A DNA stretch of 64,000 nucleotides from Pagrus major. Its lineage: Eukaryota > Chordata > Actinopteri > Spariformes > Sparidae. Positions 23,501 through 36,788 of this stretch are shown here, piece by piece (the stretch's first letter is position 1; each line of letters opens with the position of its first letter). The notes under the pieces were generated by a model. The model did no database searches. It had not been told where the DNA came from and saw only the letters and a list, made by a program, of their open reading frames with translations. The position numbers and the translations under genes were made by a program. The stretch is taken from NCBI RefSeq assembly GCF_040436345.1, contig NC_133219.1, positions 23,224,709 to 23,288,708 on the forward strand, written 5' to 3'.

Positions 23501-26500
23501 TTTTTATATAATGTCCACTTAATTTAAAAAACAAACATTTCTATTCTGCCCCTTACCTCGTAACATATGCTGGTTATCTCAGCTGCTGTGTTTATCATAC
23601 TCCACCTACATCCTGATGGGCGTAGCGTGTGAAGCGAAGACAGAGACAGAGACAGAGACAGGTGTGCATGTACTTTTACCCACGTTTGTGTATTTTGATT
23701 GACATACAGCAGACACACACACCTTCTTGCTTTCTCCTCACAGCCATTGGATCAAAGTCAGATTTTAGGGAAGCATGCCAAAAGCACCTGTCCTGCAGTG
23801 ATTTGACTTTCGAAAACCATAGCCAATCAAAACATGGGACACAGGTACAAGGGATAAAAAGGTTTCAAGAGGTTTAATGGTTTAATAGCTTGCTCAGTGT
23901 CGGCAGTGAGCATAAAGTACACATAGATTGTTTAAAGTCACCTGAAAATACCTGACAGTGAGCTGATTCACTGTCGAGAGTCAACAGTGGGTGATAATGT
24001 AAACACTAAGAATTCAGTGACTCACCGGGAGTAAAGTGTTACTGCAGTTCAGCAAACAGATTTACAGTTTTGAAGCCTTTTCAGCTGCCAGACTCAGGGT
24101 CAGAGGGCGAGGATGAGCAGGTGTAAGGTGTAGCAGGAGAGTTCCTTCTCTCATTCAGGTTACTCACTACAACAAAACTTCAGCGTAGTTTCACACTGAG
24201 TCACAGCACGTCCAACCCAAAATAAATAGGTAAATATGCAGCATGACAACATGAACTGTTCCCAGAACAATGAGTTCCCTATGGTGCAACTGTAGATGTT
24301 ACATGACTAAAACATGCTGAATAACCACTGCAGGTAATGGAAAGACACACAGCAGAAACTGATCAGTAGTTAGAGGCTCCTTTTTTGTGAAACAGAGAGA
24401 GTTGTTTTTTAAAAAATGTTCCCTTTTATTTCAATCATTTCTGACGCAACGTATCAAAACATTCAAAAATACATTGAGGGAAACATGGCTATTGCCATGC
24501 GTCCTTCTCCTCACTCAGCATTACATATCCTGGATCTCTCCCACAGCACCACAGAGAACATCACTGTTAACAGGACAATACAAAGTCTCAGATGCCGGTC
24601 GGAGCTTTTTTGCCGCTTCTTTTCAGAAGTGTAGGCTGAGACTTTCTCGTGAGAACAAGCCAGACGAGAGTGAGGAATGCAAAGAAATGCCCTTCTAGCT
24701 GAAAAAAAACCTATAATCTGCTGAGAATGGGATTTATGTAATTCTCACATGTTACAAAAGAATACATACAGGGTGAGTTTTTCTGAGCTGGCACGTTGAT
24801 TTGGCTTTATTTCTCCAGTTCAATCAGCTTATACATTAACAGTCTGGGCATGAGAAAGCAGGTCAGCAGACAGTTAGGGTGCAATTGTGTTTATGGTTCA
24901 GGTAAATGAGTTTAAAATATTTTGACTGTGTTTCAACAGAATTTTAGCTCAATTTTTTTATTTTACTTTTATTTGGATTTAGCAAGAGCTGAGGCAGCCT
25001 TGACCTGGCTTGCTCCTGTAGGTGTACATATCAGCACAATCAGCCCACTAACTGTTGGTTTTCACTCTCAAATCACAATATTACTGATACCATGAGTTTT
25101 ATGCACGTCAACCGTGGGTAACTTAAGGCCAGTCACCTTTTAAAATGCTCTTTTGTACCTGAACAGTCTGCTGCTCTCATGATTACAACACCAATGTTGT
25201 CTGCATAACGCAATAAGCAGCTTTATGACGAAGGCAGCAATCAAAACACTTACTATTTCTTCTAATTTTGTCTAATCTGCGTGTGCTTCTTGGCTTGCTC
25301 TGTAAACAAGGACACGTTAACGTTTAAATACTCACTAAAGCCTTATGAGACCATAGCCTGCGGGCTGACATTGGTTTTTTCTGGCAGCGATTCGGGTCAG
25401 AGACGCTTGTGATCAAATCCGTGAAGCGTATATGAAGGTATTTAGCTTTGAAGTCACATGGTTTGATTCATATGATTTGAAGATTGTACAGCAGATCAAA
25501 ACTCAGTGCAGCTGCAGACAGATCCCACCTCAAAGGGAACTTCACTTTTCATCAGAGCTACGCTGGTCTGGAATGAGGATTTGCTGTTAATCCTTTAATA
25601 CCAACTTTATGTTCCAAAGACACATTCATTTCTTTGGGAAGACTGCAGGGAGGAGACAGAGACAGTCGGTGCAGAGAGGGCATCCACACGCTTCAATCCT
25701 TTAAATGTGGCAATTTAGAATAATCACTTAACAGTTCATTTCACAAACCTACAACTTCCTAATAATTTCCTTGGAAAGTTTGCTGGGAAGAGCAGTTGTT
25801 AGGTTGAACAGTTTGCTCTTCAGTAGTCATATTATTACTTCCTTCCCTGGTTTGGCTGGCTGGTTCTGGATGAGTCTTTTCAATTAAACTAGTGGTCCAG
25901 GTGTGACAAGGCTTGTCGGTAGCAGCATCCAGTGTTGATTTTTTGGTGCTAAACCGATATGAACCACTGTGAGAAACTCACTGGACACTGGAGCTACTGT
26001 TGTCCTGGTCGCAGAGATGGAAAACCCACTACCCCCAGCTTTGTTTCACCAGACTCCAGAGAGCGGTCTCAGTCGGAGGGTTGGACACCAAACTCGGTAC
26101 TTTTAGGGTTACAGACCAAATGACCTTGGTGCTACAGAGTACCGATTCTCGCTAAATCAATGCCAAACATGCGAAACATGTGAAAGCCAAGTTCCCCATA
26201 GCGCCTACAGCTAATGTAAGCATGCTGGCAGCCAGCGAGAGTTAAAACTGATATGAGTGACTAGCTAATGTTAAAAACGTCTTCCTATCACACAGGAAGT
26301 GATATAAGGCTGTTTATATGTGCTGGATCAGCTTGAACAGTTTTCTGTTTAAGCTTAAAAAAGAATCTTACAAGATCGATTAATGGCTGATAATCAATGG
26401 TCGAACTGTCAAAGAAAAGGACACCGTCTTCCACAGCGAGTCAAATGAAAGAGAACTAATCATTTAGAGGACAGCAGTGACTTGAGAAAGGACAGTGATT

Positions 26501-27545
26501 TTCTTTGATCCACAAAGTGCATGTGCATTGAATTTCTAAGATTAAAAGCACATAACAAAGAGAAGACAATGGGAAGTAAAGCAGATGTGTCTGTGTCTTT
26601 CTGGACGGGTCGTTCCAGTAGTTTGAATCAGAAACAGGAGAAGAAATTAAGCTGGAGCCACTATTGCGTTGCAGCAGCCTGGAGACCAATGCCTAATTCT
26701 AACTTTGCAGCAGACCATGTTTTTTATTAATAGCCTGTGGGCTATATTACAGTGCCGCGGGTTATGAAGTAATATATTCATCACGTCATTTAAATTTAAT
26801 TTAATTTAGGGTAAATGCTCCCCGTCTCTAAAATAATCACCATGTAGCAACCAACTTTAAACCTCTTACTGCAGAGTTTTCTGTCTGTCAGTGCAGAGCC
26901 TTCTGTTAATCTGCTGTCGATATGCAAAGACGTCCCACCCTATATTGTGGCTTTATTTGCTTATGTTAGAAATGAATCATCAGTTCAAACCTGAGGCACA
27001 CCCTTGCGGAAGAACAGACAAACCGGGTGAGAAGTATTGATGTTGTAAGCGTGAGAAGTCAATATTTCAAACTGATGAGTTCCCTCAGATATACAGAGCA
27101 TTTTAGCATCTTTCAGCCCATTGTTTTGGCCTCATTACTCTCAGCAATCTCATTTCCAGCCCCAGCAGGAAACTAAGCTCTTATAAACCCGCTCTACCTG
27201 CTCAGCACCAAGCAGGAGACAAAGTTAGCCACTAGCTGGCGAACACAGTGGAGCACTTAAAGGTATTTCCTTCTGGAACTGGTGGAAACACGTTAAGTTA
27301 AGCTAATGCTATTGTTGCATAGTGTGTCCCACATGTGCAAATAGGCATCTGTTTGCTGACAGATTAGCCTAAGGGATGTATCGAGGAGAAATCGATACGA
27401 GGTTACAAGAGGGTACTCCAATGGAAGGTGCTTACTGCTGAACAAGTCTTTGCTCTGTTCCTGGGGGCTAGCATTAGCCATACCATAATCTTTACTTAAG
27501 CTGACTATTAACAACTTTTTTGCTTCTACTTATCACTCTGAAGGA
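23501..27545. other. Intergenic, no gene seen
   Basis: I read both strands for splice-bounded exons with conserved motifs and found none. A short GAGACA run occurs at about 23640-23662. Confidence 0.5.
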
Positions 27546-27584
27546 AATGCTGATTGCACAGTATGACACTGTGCAATCAGCATT
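27546..27584. repeat. Perfect hairpin, 17-bp arms, 5-nt spacer
   Basis: The left arm AATGCTGATTGCACAGT is exactly complementary to 27568-27584, with the spacer ATGAC. Pairing outside the arms is only patchy. Confidence 0.95.
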
Positions 27585-30500
27585 TACTTCTGTAGAAGGA
27601 CATCATCCCCATATAGATCGGCTCCCTCTAAAACTTACTTTCACTATAATATTTGGTCCACCAGGCCACGAAAAGGCCAAAAAAATGAAGGTCCCATTAC
27701 GCCACAAAGTCTGCGTTGCGAGACCTTGTTTTCCCAGGTCACTATCCCCACGTAACAGTGGAAGAACTGGAAAAACTGTGGACACTCTGCACTGCAAAAG
27801 AAACTGAACCCCGCTGATGGAGGAGGCAAAGAAGGTGAAGAGGGAGGTAACAGACGGACAGTCACTCGAGCGCCAGTGTTGTGTCAAAGTCCGTTTTCCC
27901 ACTGATATGTGTTCCCCGTCACCGGCTGAGCTTCTTTCGACTAGATCAGTAAGTTACAGTTATTGAAACAACTGGGTGTTTTACTCTGCCTTTTCATAGC
28001 ACTAGGAGTGGGGTTTATACAGTTGGTCATGCAGTTGTTGTTTTTTGCTTTGGACAGTAGTCTGGCTGCTGGCGACAGCGACACCAACAGGAATACCACA
28101 GGGAAATGCTGGGGGGGGGGGGGGGGTTGAACAGCTGTTTATTTCAGCTTTAATATCATCTGACCACAATGTGTGTGTTTACAGCCTTTTCTGCTGTCCA
28201 AGACCCTTTTCAGTGTCCACAGCATCAGTACCCGACAGATTCAAGTCTCTCTCTTTTTTTTTCTTTTTTTTTTTGCATGAAAGAGAATTTTATTTCCACT
28301 CCCAGATTTACAAATTGTGCAACGACAAGGGAGTTTCATTTTGACAGGGAGCTGTGTCATATCAAACTACAATAAATCAGAGAGCAGTTTTAGTAATAAG
28401 GCTTATATTATTTTCTCATGCATGTGGTGAACTAGTTCTGGCCATTACAATTTCACTTGTATGTTGTGTTGTCGTTGTGTTTCTTAATCTTTTCATTTTG
28501 TTTGCCCATACTGTGGTTCTACTATTATCTCTGTCTACTCTGTATTCACAACATGTCGTTAATCCTGGAAGAGGGGTCCCTCCCCTTTCTCTCCCCATTA
28601 AAGAGTTTTCTCTGGAGTTCTTCCACCTGAATTGGAGGTCTACGGATGTAAGATGTTGTAAAGGAAAATGGACTTGACTTGTAGTGCTGTCACCGTTTTT
28701 TCTTTCCCATCGCCAATTTTTTTTTTACCTCCGTGTCAGATTAAAAACAGATCCTCCGAAAGCAGGTTTATGTTACTCCCCTCCAAAGATTTGCTCCAAA
28801 TCAAACAAGGACTTGTTATGGAGACGAGCTCGCCTCTCCACCTTCCCATCCACCTGATGTATGGGAACGGACCACATGAGCTTCACTGTATGTTATGGTA
28901 TTCTGTGGGAATCTGAGTTGAGTAAGAAACAGAAACAGCTGTGCACTTGGCTTGACATAGATTATGCAACTCCTGAAGGCATATGACAGTTCTCCAACCT
29001 CGAATTACACTGTACTGACATCTGTGCACATACTTGAGTACACGCTCGCACTGACACAAGGTTCCTGACATGAGTACAACCTCTCCAAAGAGCAAAGGAT
29101 CAATATACGGGAGACACTCCTGTTCAGTGCAAACACAGACATAGTCATGAGCGAAATGGCCTCGGAGGTTGAGGGATTTCCCCCGGTATTGTGTATTTTG
29201 TGAATGAATGAGTAGCACACAATGGAGTGGCAGACAAGCTGAAGAGATACAAGGACAAGAGCTTTAGGAGAAACAAAAAGTGACTGACTGGCACACACCA
29301 ACAAATGGTAAACCATTTCCGCCTCTGGGGGTGGGCTGTTACTCATGAAATAGTATTTCAGAAAGGATGAAAAGGAGACGGGGAAGAGAGAGAAAAGAGA
29401 GAGCGGGGGGAGAAAAACGCACAAACGTGTTGATTGGCTCAGGGAAGGGTGCCTGATTCTAGTTCCCATTGTGATTGGCTGAGAGGTATGGCCTCACCTT
29501 AAAACAGGGTTACTCCAGTTCAATGACATTGAGATTTCCCTACGTGTCTGCATGTGTTGGCGTGGCTGAAACGCTGCATTCACAACAAGAACATGCCTTT
29601 CAAATAAGCAGCATTAGAGCATGTGGAAACATCGATCTGTGCATTCCTGTTCCTTCAGTCACTGTGTTACAACAGCTGTGTAACGTTTTCACTAAAGATC
29701 CAGGAACGATCCCAGATTTGTTCTATTAATTGTCAGAAAATCAAGGAAAGGTTTTGATCAAACAAAAAAAAAATCAGGGCTCGTATTTATGATACAAAAC
29801 CATATTTATTTACAAATATTTTAAAATCGAAACTCAAAGACCTGATTCAAAAATATTTAAAGTTCGCTGCATCACATTAGCGAGGTTTAACAAATAACTT
29901 CCTTCTCAGTCGCACCATTCAGGCATTCAAATGTGACAGGCGGTGTGTCAGCCTAATCAGCTATGGCAAGGAAAGTAATCCCTTGGAAAACATCACTAGG
30001 GACCATAAAATCAGCATTCAAACCAAATTCATTTGTAGGCATGTACACATTTCTTTCCTGTGTGGTGGGGCCGTCCCCCCATGCCAGTTCAAACCTTAAC
30101 CCTGACCCCTTCCTCGCTCTCCTCCATCAAACCTTTAAACTGACCCTAATCCCTGAACCGTGACCCTGCGCTCGCTTTGAATGTTCGCCATTGAATTTGC
30201 GGCACTTGGCCAAACAAAGGGACTTTGTGTCAAATCCAGCGCCAGCACTCGGTGGGAAAGTGGCTGTGATGAGTTATTTCCCCACCAAATCTACTTTTGA
30301 TCCCAAAATGACGGATACTCTTGGTATTTTCAAGAGGAAAACTCATAATATGTCTTTATCACCTAAAGAATGACTTCAGTCATTGCTTGTAATTTTTGTT
30401 TTATATTTTGTTCACTTGATTTCCAGTCCTGCGACTGATCAAAATGAATTGGGTCAGTTGTAGTTAATTATATGCGGAAAAAAATGATAGTCAGTAGGTG

Positions 30501-30695
30501 AGTGCTTTGGGCCTTTTTTGGGTCAGAGCCATGGTCGCGGCTAAAGATTGCAACCAGCACACACCTCAGTCTCAGGATTAATGAGTCAGGCAGGCTAGTG
30601 GGGGTATGCTTTGCTCATTTTGCTAACGGGACTGATCCCCATCATCCCCCCTCAAATCGTTTACTGATAATAGCGACCTATTTATACATCTGGTA
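27585..30695. other. Intergenic, no gene established
   Basis: The segment 27800-27945 has a plus-strand frame beginning LMEEAKKVKREVTDG that ends at a possible GTAAG donor. It could be a decayed transposon or gene fragment, but I cannot assign it. A G16 run lies at 28111-28126. Otherwise I see nothing. Confidence 0.45.
28111..28126. repeat. G16 homopolymer
   Basis: Sixteen consecutive G residues, following AAATGCT. The length is prone to sequencing and replication error. Confidence 0.9.
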
Positions 30696-30734
30696 ATGTT
30701 GCTAATGTTGCTAACGGAGCAACATTGGCAACAT
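30696..30734. repeat. Near-perfect hairpin, 17-bp arms, 5-nt spacer
   Basis: The left arm ATGTTGCTAATGTTGCT pairs with 30718-30734 at 16 of 17 positions. The spacer is AACGG. Confidence 0.9.
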
Positions 30735-32985
30735 ATTTGCATTCCTGTAAAGTCCTATTTCTTGGAAAGCCCATATTCGTCCTTTTAGCTCTGTTTTGGT
30801 CTCCATCAGGGCTGCCTCCTAAACATCGATGATTCGAATCATCAAGCCAAGATGCTAGGAAGTCGAAACCCTATTTTAACAGTCACATTTTTTTCAAGCT
30901 ATGCTCTTGTGCACAGAGCAATGCAGGATAACAGCCTAGCAGGCCATAAACTTTGACAAAAATGTCCCGCCCGGAGATCTACAGAGCTAACTGTACTTGA
31001 ACTAGAGAAGGGGGGATGGAAAGGGAGGCCAGTGCAACACAAAAGCAACACAGCTAATTTCTTTCCTCCCTCAGTAACACCCTCCTAAGTACTCTGGGGC
31101 TGAATGCTAACCAAGTCGTGCTAACTCTCATGGCATCCAGTGTGATTTCAACTGATCTGCAGCCACACAGGAGAGATGCTCATGAACTATGGCCAGTGAG
31201 CAAACTATTTGGGGTGGAAATGTTTTGTTTTCTCATCACAAATGATGTTCAAAGACACTAAGACATACTTAACATGGGCTGTTAGTAGTTTAGCATGTCG
31301 GAGTCGTAGGCCGGGCGCATTGAAGTAAATTGAAAACAAATAAGTAAAGTCATTGAGCACATGGCAGAATGAAAGACAGAAGATATTCATGTCTAAGATT
31401 TCTGTCTCCACTCTAATACAATAGAGGTGAATGGCATTTCCTTGTGATGCTCACAACATTAAAATAAAGGCATTTTAGAAATTCAGCAACTTTTCAAAAT
31501 AAGAGTTCCCATGCATTGTCTTGTCTTTATAACTATTTTCTACCAAAGAAACAGTCCCAATAAAAACTCTGATTCACTCAGCATGCTCAATTGTATTGTG
31601 AACTTTTTTCAATTTTCAATTTTTTAAAATATTTTTTGTGTTGGTGTAATTTGGGTTAACCAACCCTAAACATCCAAGTAAAATAAAAAATATTATATCT
31701 GAGTGAGAAACTCGACCTGATATGTAAAAACCTATACTTCGACATTACAGGAAATATCATATCGGTTAGGAAGTCTGGACACCCTGAAAGAATACTGCTT
31801 GTCAACACTGACGATGCAATAACTTTTGAGAGCGACTGTGTCTTTAAAACAGAAGAGGCCAGCCAGTCCAGATCCTCCCGTCTCTTCACTGCATGAAGAC
31901 AGGATGCTTGTAAACTGAGTCTGATACAACATGCTTGGCTCAGAGTTCTTAGTGCAGTTTGGATGTTGCCAACACACACAGAGAAAAGATTGATTTACTT
32001 GCCAGAGGACAGGATCTCATCCATTGCTGTTTCATTTCACAACTGAAAGAGTTTACCAAAGTGTTTATTCTGTTGACTCGTAAACAGAATTTCATCGGAA
32101 GAGGTTGACCCCACAATTTGGGATATTTAGGGGAATTCGGCAAACCAGATGATTTGGTTTCTTTGTAATTTTTAGCTGATGATTTCAGTCTGTGATGTAC
32201 ATTGTGATGTAAAATTTCTGCTTTTGGAAATGACTTCTTATTTTCTAGTTGAGCTCACGGAGCGATGAAACCAACAAGACAGAGTCATGTTGTTTAAAGG
32301 GATGCACCTTTACACAGAGTGTGGCAGGTTGATACCGTCCTGCAGCGTAACACCTTTGCATACCTACAGTAGTGACTCACGCACCAAACACACCCATGTG
32401 GAGGATGTGAAGATGAGAGGAGGGGGAGGGAGCGTTTGATGTTGGTTAACTGAAGACTGTGCTGCAGGGCTGTGACAGGACAGCTGGAGAACACATGAGC
32501 CCACAGATGTCCACCGCTGAATGAATGATGCCCACAAACCAACAAACACTTCATACCATTCACAGCACAAACATAACAAAGCACAAACTGTTTGTGTGTT
32601 TAATTCATACTGTGAGTGTTATGGAACATGGCACTGACCCGCAGAGTCGATGAATATGAATATAAGGAAGCTGTAGAGGTGGGTCTCACAGCTTGGTGGA
32701 GCTCAGACTAGGTTAGAAATAGGACAGTAAAGAAATGTCTTCACTATTATTTGATACTGATATATATTTTAGGATAATTGATTTTGAACTCTCCTCAAAG
32801 TCAGCTTTTAGGCAAATCTGTGAGAAAAACTTTCCAAATCTGATCCCAGTCAAGGACATAAAACCTCCACACAGAAAAAGCTCTTCGAACTTTGAAGCAT
32901 TTGGATGATTATGTAATTAATGTTTACTGCTTTTTCGTCCAGAAATGAAACATGTCCATCTCAGACCACAGTTGCAGTTTTCAAT
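30735..32985. other. Intergenic, no gene seen
   Basis: Only short open frames were found. A 16-bp palindrome (GATGATTCGAATCATC) lies at 30828-30843. Confidence 0.5.
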
Positions 32986-32987
32986 TT

Positions 32988-33190
32988 TAGGTTGTGACAA
33001 CGCTGTGATTATGGTCTGGTTCCACAAACACCACTTTGTTAGGGTTAGGAAAAGATCATGTTTTGGCTTTTACCTGGTTCTGTCGCCATGGCGTCAAAAT
33101 GTCCCAACGTCAAATCAAAACTACCCAGTGGTTTCACTCTTACAAATGTTGAAACTGCGTCTCTGGCTTTGGCAGCTGTCTCACTCCCCT
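32988..33190 (+). repeat. Diverged dispersed repeat, copy 1
   Basis: This segment shares ordered blocks with 33975-34200: TTGTGACA-CGCTGT, TGGTCTGGTT, TTAG-TTAG-AAAA-ATC-TTTTGG, ACCTGGTT-TGTCG, CCAACGTC, and CCAGTGGTTTC-CACTTACAAAT-TTGAAAC. The order and orientation are the same. The family is unnamed to me. Confidence 0.65.
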
Positions 33191-33235
33191 GTTACACCGC
33201 AGCCATCCCCTGCTTGAAAGTCATCCCAAGTCAGT

Positions 33236-33302
33236 GATATGACACGTGAATGTTGATATGACACGTGAATGTTGATATGACACGTGAATGTTGATATGAC
33301 AC
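33236..33302. repeat. 19-bp minisatellite, 3.5 copies
   Basis: Three exact copies of GATATGACACGTGAATGTT are followed by a ten-base partial copy. Each unit contains the E-box-like palindrome CACGTG. The copies are identical, so the expansion looks recent. Confidence 0.97.
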
Positions 33303-33974
33303 AAAGGAAACATGGTTTACATTAATGTACAATACCAGATTTTATTCTGGCGACTTGAGAGATTTCATTAACTGTGTTTTTTTCTGTTGTTGCTGCTGGT
33401 TAAAAGTTTCCTTCTCAACAGTGAAAAGTAATTAAGTGAACAAGAAAAAACTAGGTGACACGTGCAGGTGCAAAATGTCTAACTGAGTAGTTCTGGCGCA
33501 GACTTTAACTCCAGCGCCCTTGTGATCCAACACTGGAGCAGAAGGTAGTGTTCACTGCAGGAGAGCGTCTCAGCCTGTCAAAGCATACAATCAAATACAT
33601 ATTAATTCAGTGAAAGCCTTGTCCTAGTGCCCCAAGTGGGTACGCTTCATTTCAATGTTGCATCTGATGACTGGACTCCAGTATGCCTGTGTGTAAGTCT
33701 AGTTTGGTATTGTTATTTCTCATCCTTTATTTTGAGTATAAAACTTAACAAAAAAGTAAAGAACATAACGACTTCTGAATTAGCATTTAGAAATCACCTG
33801 AGGGGTACTTGTATAGCTTATGAAACCTTGAAGTTCCTTTTGATATAAAGCTATAAATGACTCAAGACTGACGAGAAAAATGAAAAAAGCACAACCCAAC
33901 CGCTAGGATAAATGTTGTACGTTTCTGCAAACTGTGGATATGTTGAAACTTCACATCTCTTTATCTTGCAATTT
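33303..33974. other. Intergenic, no gene seen
   Basis: No supported gene or repeat was found between the minisatellite and the second dispersed repeat copy. Confidence 0.5.
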
Positions 33975-34200
33975 TACATTGTGACACGCTGTCCTTGTGG
34001 TCTGGTTAGAAACTTTGGTAACCACTTGGTTAGATTTAGAAAAAAATCGTTTTTGGTTAACCTGGTTGTGTCGACACAAAACTGCTGGAAATCCCCCAAC
34101 GTCTTGTTAAAAATAATCCCAACAGCATGTTTTAAACATCCAGTGGTTTCGCACTTACAAATATTGAAACACCTTCTTGTGGTCTGCAGAAACATGAAAT
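33975..34200 (+). repeat. Diverged dispersed repeat, copy 2
   Basis: This is the partner of the 32988-33190 copy, about 1 kb away in the same orientation, with the same series of short blocks and indels between them. A local tandem duplication and two insertions of one family are both possible. Confidence 0.65.
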
Positions 34201-34240
34201 GCCAACATTTTTTTCTGGCGACCGGGCTGGAAAGCATAAC

Positions 34241-34621
34241 CGATCATCCAGTGCCGGCCCAAGCCTTTTGGGGAGTCACCTGTGCTTGACAATTACTGAC
34301 ACAAATGTCACACTATAATGTTACATTATAAATTGTATTAATACAGTGACGGATTATGAACTACTGTCCCCCTGGGCACAAATACATAAGGACCCCCCCT
34401 ACCTTATTTGTATGAAAGTGGGTGCAAATGGGGGAAGGGGGGTCTGGGGGTCCTGTCCCAGGAAATTCTGAATTTGGTTGATGTGATTTCCTGTATTCTG
34501 GTGCATTTTTGGGATGGGACTTGTTTAATTTATTTAATGTGTAAAAAAAGAAAAAGTTCGAATTTTTTTTCTCGAGCAGCCGCTTAGTTCGCTTATGCCT
34601 CGGGCCGGCCCTGCGATCATC
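34241..34621. mobile_element. hAT-like MITE (34249-34613) with perfect 8-bp target duplication
   Basis: Terminal inverted repeats CAGTGCCGGCCCAAGCC (left) and CAGGGCCGGCCCGAGGC (right, reverse complement) agree at 14 of 17 positions. The octamer CGATCATC lies immediately outside both ends (34241-34248 and 34614-34621), the 8-bp duplication expected for hAT-superfamily insertion. The 365-bp interior has G- and C-runs and no transposase, so it is non-autonomous. The intact duplication and simple structure suggest a comparatively young or well-preserved insertion. Confidence 0.85.
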
Positions 34622-35654
34622 TGAATAGAGATTATCAATGCGCTTTTCACCATTGCTTTTTATGAAATCACAGAAAAACATGTAGGTGATAGAAGTTACC
34701 CGAGGCTTAACTCAACCAACGGACAGTCTGCAGGAAGTTGCTGATATTTGCACATTTGGTGACTTCAGTTTTTATTTTCATCGGCAGAATTTTGACCCGT
34801 TTATTTTGGAAAAAAAGCAAGTTAAGTTTTCAAAACCTTTAGAAATATTCCAACCCGCCCTCACTAGACACAACAAGTCACATGGAAAATTACATATGAC
34901 TATAGAAAGTTCCCTGAGTTCATTTAAATGTAATTAGAGCGCATAACAGTGCTAAATAAGGTTTGGTATTGCTGCCTGTTGCTTCATGCACAATAATGTG
35001 CAACCAGGTCAACAGTAGGATCCAAACATGCAGAGAACAGACCTAATTCACACTCTTTGCACTTTGAGCCACTCGCCTCAGTGCTATAATGAGCAGGAGA
35101 GGCATTTCACAATAATTACATGACAAACAAAACCTGTCTGGTTTCTGCCTGAAGGGATGACTTGTCATTTCGAATGCTGCTGGATTGTTCAGAAAGACAA
35201 AAGGGCACTTCCTGGTCCTTCTATCCAGTCAGGTCAGAGCGGCTCAGACATCCTCTTCCTGCACAACTTCCTCCACTCTTCCTGGGGAGACGTAATATAA
35301 ACAACACATGAGAGAGACAAAAATTATGGGAAATCCCGGATCTAAGGGAAGTCAGGGACAAGGCTGAAGGCAATGTGGTAAAAACATCTTCATGTTTAAG
35401 GGCTTGCCAGATAATTAATGTTTTTCATATTGAGCTTATGTGTGGTGAATATAGCGAGTGAAATAATTAAAATCTTTGGCTCTTTTGTCACATTATACCT
35501 GTGCAAAACCCCACATAAACTCATGGTCAGGGATGCTTACCTCGTAAGAATACTCTTGCAGACAGAAACTAATTTTCCCACCAGAGATCGCCTCCACCAA
35601 CCTCAGGCCAGACTTGGTACTCTGGTACCCTTCACTAAAGGCTGCTTACCTCAT
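34622..35654. other. Intergenic, no gene seen
   Basis: No exon or repeat boundary was recognised. Confidence 0.45.
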
Positions 35655-35930
35655 AGAGCTCACAGTTCCTGGGTGGCCTATGAGCGTAAGAGGCTGCACT
35701 ATGCAGAACTAGTAGCAGAAGCGAAGCAGCGTGGCTGGAACACCAAAGTCTATCCAGTTGAAGTGGGATGCAGAGGATTTGTGGCATCCTCTACCATCAG
35801 GTGGATCTAGGAAGCCACGGTCAGGCCCTGCGGAAGACCATCAGAGCAGTCTCAGAGGCAGCCACTGGATTTGGCTCAAGCTGAACGACCTGTGCTGGGC
35901 CCAAAGTACCACTTAAGGGTGAATTTCGGA
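35655..35930 (+). pseudogene. Retroelement ORF fragment, frameshifted
   Basis: The frame reading YERKRLHYAELVAEAKQRGW then VYPVEVGCRGFVASSTIR matches a segment seen repeatedly in teleost retrotransposon polyproteins. The similarity continues in other frames as QALRKTIRAVSEAATGF and then IWLKLNDLCWA, so at least two frameshifts separate the blocks. The surrounding sequence (35570-36060) probably belongs to the same relic. The exact retrotransposon clade is not clear from this segment. Confidence 0.65.
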
Positions 35931-36370
35931 GGCGGTTGAGCACAGGACACAAGCGGAGGGCTGATCATCCCCCATTACGGAGGGTGTATAGTAAAAGACT
36001 TAAACACCCAGTGATGCAAGGGCACACTACTGAAGATGTGTCCTCTGCCCAACTGTCCCGGAGTTTTACCTTGGCCAAGATTCACCTCCCATACAACTCA
36101 GAGAAAAGGTTGACTGTCGTGTCATTTCAGGTCTCCTTCATCTCGGCCAGAAAGCTGCACCTGAACACGCCGCAAAGACTACAGCTGACGGCCAGCTAGC
36201 TTGTATGTTCTGGTCCCGTTTCCCTTTTCCGCCACTGGTCCGCTTACCTGAACAGCCAATAACAGTGAGTTCTCTCACCGACGCGCTGCCGCAGATGGTG
36301 TGGGACGCTCACTGACTGTCCTGACAGTGCCAGACAATTGGCCGCAGCCCTGGTGTGTCGGGGCCTTAAG
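35931..36370. repeat. Probable transposon debris
   Basis: The segment ends in TGGTGTGTCGGGGCCTTAA (around 36351-36369). This resembles the terminus of a teleost DNA transposon, but I did not find the matching left end. The part up to about 36060 looks like the 3' continuation of the retroelement relic. Confidence 0.4.
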
Positions 36371-36788
36371 CTGCAGTGGTGACGAGGTCAATCTACTGTA
36401 ATCATACTTGTTTCTCATTGGTTGACAGGAATGAGTTCAAATCCCACAGTAGGACACCTCAAACAAAGTTGCGGCCAACCCGTGAACAGTGAACCACATT
36501 TCTAAATCTGTTAAGTATACATAGCCCATACTTATGTGCAGGTAACCATGGTAACAGCACTTATGCGGCATGGCACATTCATTACCTTACTTAACTGTCA
36601 CTGGTGAAATGGATCTAACCGTGACCTCAGTGACACAGCTCATCATGTTTCTTAAGTCATGTTTTGCTGTTCATTTATTCATGTTCAGTGTTTCCTGTTT
36701 GTTTGTTTTTTACATACTTGGGTCTTGTCTCCTTCAAGACAAGAAGGTCACATTACGCAGTGTGCAGATATATTCAGTATGCTTATGG

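Noticed and set aside
31656-31979. Overlapping minus-strand frames of 81 and 107 codons
   Set aside because: Two frames are open over the same bases, neither has a recognised domain, and no splice-bounded partners were seen.
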